From an uncultured Roseovarius sp. (GTDB lineage: Bacteria; Pseudomonadota; Alphaproteobacteria; Rhodobacterales; Rhodobacteraceae): 36,417 bases of DNA. Within the stretch, counting starts at the first letter, position 1. Each line of letters starts with the position of its first letter. The notes below the pieces were generated by a model that worked only from the letters and a program-made list of their open reading frames with translations, was not told the DNA's origin and did not search any database. Location: positions 1-36,417 of the forward strand of contig CAKZYL010000281.1 of the NCBI GenBank assembly GCA_937884705.1. Direction: 5' to 3'. Below are positions 34,779 through 36,417 of the stretch, one piece after another. The position numbers and the translations under genes are program-made.

Positions 34779-36417
34779 CTATTCGCCAACACGCGTCACA
34801 TCGGGGGATGAAAGCCAACCTGCATCGGCCGCGCGCGCGCCGAACAGGGCCGCGCCCTCCAACGTCCAGTGAAGGTCATCATACATTGTCTTGAACCCAT
34901 CATCGGTCACCAGCGTGCAGGTCGCATGATCCGGACAGACCAGTGCTCGACGGGACAGATAGGTCGCGCCCGCCATTTCTGCGATGTGCCTTATCTCGGC
35001 ATTGTAGACCTGCGACCGGGCATCTTCGTACTTTGGCGCAAGGGCATTGAGGTCTTGCAGCAGCGCTGGATCACCCGACTTGATCAGATACCAATCAAAG
35101 AGCGGATGCGCCCCACCTGGGTTGAATTTCGCTGTGTTGCCGAGGACGATGATCTCTTTACCCTGGCCCCCAACGGCCTCCAGCATCTGATCAAGCGCAT
35201 GGCGATATGCGCGATAGTGGTTGGGTGCGATCACAACCACGTCGGCTGCGGCAAAGTTGGGCGTCCCTCGCAACGTTTCAAGATCGTTTTCCAGGGATTT
35301 CAGGTTCACATTGAAGCGCGCAAATTCATGATCGAGAAAGCGGTCGGCGTTGAGCGTCAGCGCATTGTAGACATCCTTCGATAGGCTGTCTCCGATCAGC
35401 AGAACCTTGCGTGTGTCTGCGCCTTTGAACCAGAGCTTTGTGACCCCCGACACCGACGGGCGCAGCGCGTTCCAAGTGCCGATGTCTTCCTCCGGAAACC
35501 GCTCATTTAAGGGGTCCCATGTGGCGTCACGCAGCACAGAATTGTCAATTTCGTTCTCTCCATAGAGCACCGTCAGCGCCTGTGTCCGCGCGGATTGAGC
35601 GCCGCCCCCCGAAAGGGTCAAACTCATTACAAGACCGATCGGTGCGAGTGCCGCGACCGTCGCGATCGAAAAAGCTCGGGGTTTCAAGCGGAAGCGAAAC
35701 GGCCTTTCAATGAGGGTGTATCCCAGTGCAGACAACGCGACCGTCAGCACCACCCATATCGCCATTTCAAATGGGCTCGGTGTGCCGACAGACAAGATCC
35801 TGCCAAACGCAAAGATCGGAAAATGCCAAAGGTAGAGAGAATACGAAACCTTGCCAATCCACACCATCGGGCCTGTCGACAAGACCCGCGTGACGGGCTC
35901 TCGCGGATCTGCGCACCAGATCAGGCCGCAGGTGGCCGCGATCACGGGCAGGGTCCCGACACCTGGATGCCGCATCTCCACCAGATCCTGTGTCACGAAC
36001 GCCCATCCCAGTACGAGCAAAGACAGACCGGGCACATAGAAAAACCCGCGCCCATTCAGGCGCCCTGCCCCGTATCGCGATGCAACAGCCAGCAAAGCAC
36101 CCGCCAGTAATTCCCATGCGCGGCTGGTCGGCGCGTAAAACGAAAACGCGGGATGCAGCGCGGTTGTCACCGTTGCCAGTAAAAACCCAAGCGCGGTCAT
36201 TCCGGCGATGGCGGCCATCACGTGTCGCAAGGTCAGGTATCGCATCAAAACGATCATGAACGGCGGAAAGATCAGGTAGAACTGCTCTTCGATCGCCAGG
36301 CTCCATGTGTGCAAGAATGGCTGCAGCAGCCCCGATTGCGCACCATAGTCACTCAGTTCCAGAAACCAGAAGAAATTGCTGACAAAAGCAAGGGCTGCGG
36401 CAAGCGACAGGGTATAA
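34779..36417 (-). CDS. OafA/YrhL-like acyltransferase with C-terminal SGNH-like domain, N-terminus beyond window edge
   Basis: Frame stays open to the edge (...TLSLAAALAFVSNFFWFLELSDYGAQSGLLQPFLHTWSLAIEEQFYLIFPP); YSLYLWHFPIF; VLLIGDSLSKDVYNAL. The tracked start at 36314 is an internal TTG. Confidence 0.93.
   Translation of the reverse strand, partial: YTLSLAAALAFVSNFFWFLELSDYGAQSGLLQPFLHTWSLAIEEQFYLIFPPFMIVLMRYLTLRHVMAAIAGMTALGFLLATVTTALHPAFSFYAPTSRAWELLAGALLAVASRYGAGRLNGRGFFYVPGLSLLVLGWAFVTQDLVEMRHPGVGTLPVIAATCGLIWCADPREPVTRVLSTGPMVWIGKVSYSLYLWHFPIFAFGRILSVGTPSPFEMAIWVVLTVALSALGYTLIERPFRFRLKPRAFSIATVAALAPIGLVMSLTLSGGGAQSARTQALTVLYGENEIDNSVLRDATWDPLNERFPEEDIGTWNALRPSVSGVTKLWFKGADTRKVLLIGDSLSKDVYNALTLNADRFLDHEFARFNVNLKSLENDLETLRGTPNFAAADVVVIAPNHYRAYRHALDQMLEAVGGQGKEIIVLGNTAKFNPGGAHPLFDWYLIKSGDPALLQDLNALAPKYEDARSQVYNAEIRHIAEMAGATYLSRRALVCPDHATCTLVTDDGFKTMYDDLHWTLEGAALFGARAADAGWLSSPDVTRVGE

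Noticed and set aside
1-36417. CRISPR arrays, intact transposons or prophage modules
   Set aside because: No regular spaced repeats, transposase/integrase motifs or phage structural cluster seen; only the single tailspike-like gene.

Overview
The window reads as an alphaproteobacterial (probably Rhodobacteraceae/Roseobacter-like; inferred, not tested) chromosomal segment. A conserved housekeeping block lies on the minus strand at the left: partial MBL-fold hydrolase, TatD, HolB, Tmk, D-Ala-D-Ala carboxypeptidase and a SPOR-domain protein. It is followed by tRNA-Ser(UGA). To the right are two adjacent Wzx/Wzy-type extracellular polysaccharide loci. Locus 1 (about 5.5-20.7 kb) looks more AT-rich and starts next to the tRNA. 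It has an ExoF-like export protein, an ExoY-like initiating transferase, four glycosyltransferases, a Wzz/Wzc-like protein with no recognisable kinase P-loop, a polymerase/ligase, a flippase, a sulfotransferase, and a large protein with a Tat-like signal and tailspike/pectate-lyase-like sequence. An acyl-CoA thioesterase and a SAM methyltransferase separate it from locus 2 (about 22.7 kb to the right edge). Locus 2 has two sulfotransferases, three glycosyltransferases, a Wzc/ExoP-like kinase with an intact P-loop, an ExoF-like protein, a flippase, an O-antigen ligase/polymerase and an OafA-like acyltransferase with an SGNH-like domain that runs off the edge. The best leads are the tailspike-like protein inside an EPS locus, the kinase-dead-looking chain-length regulator beside a locus with an intact kinase, the repeat-rich 1-kb intergenic region at 29.1-30.1 kb, and the three sulfotransferases that suggest sulfated polysaccharides. 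All calls come from reading motifs; no searches were run.
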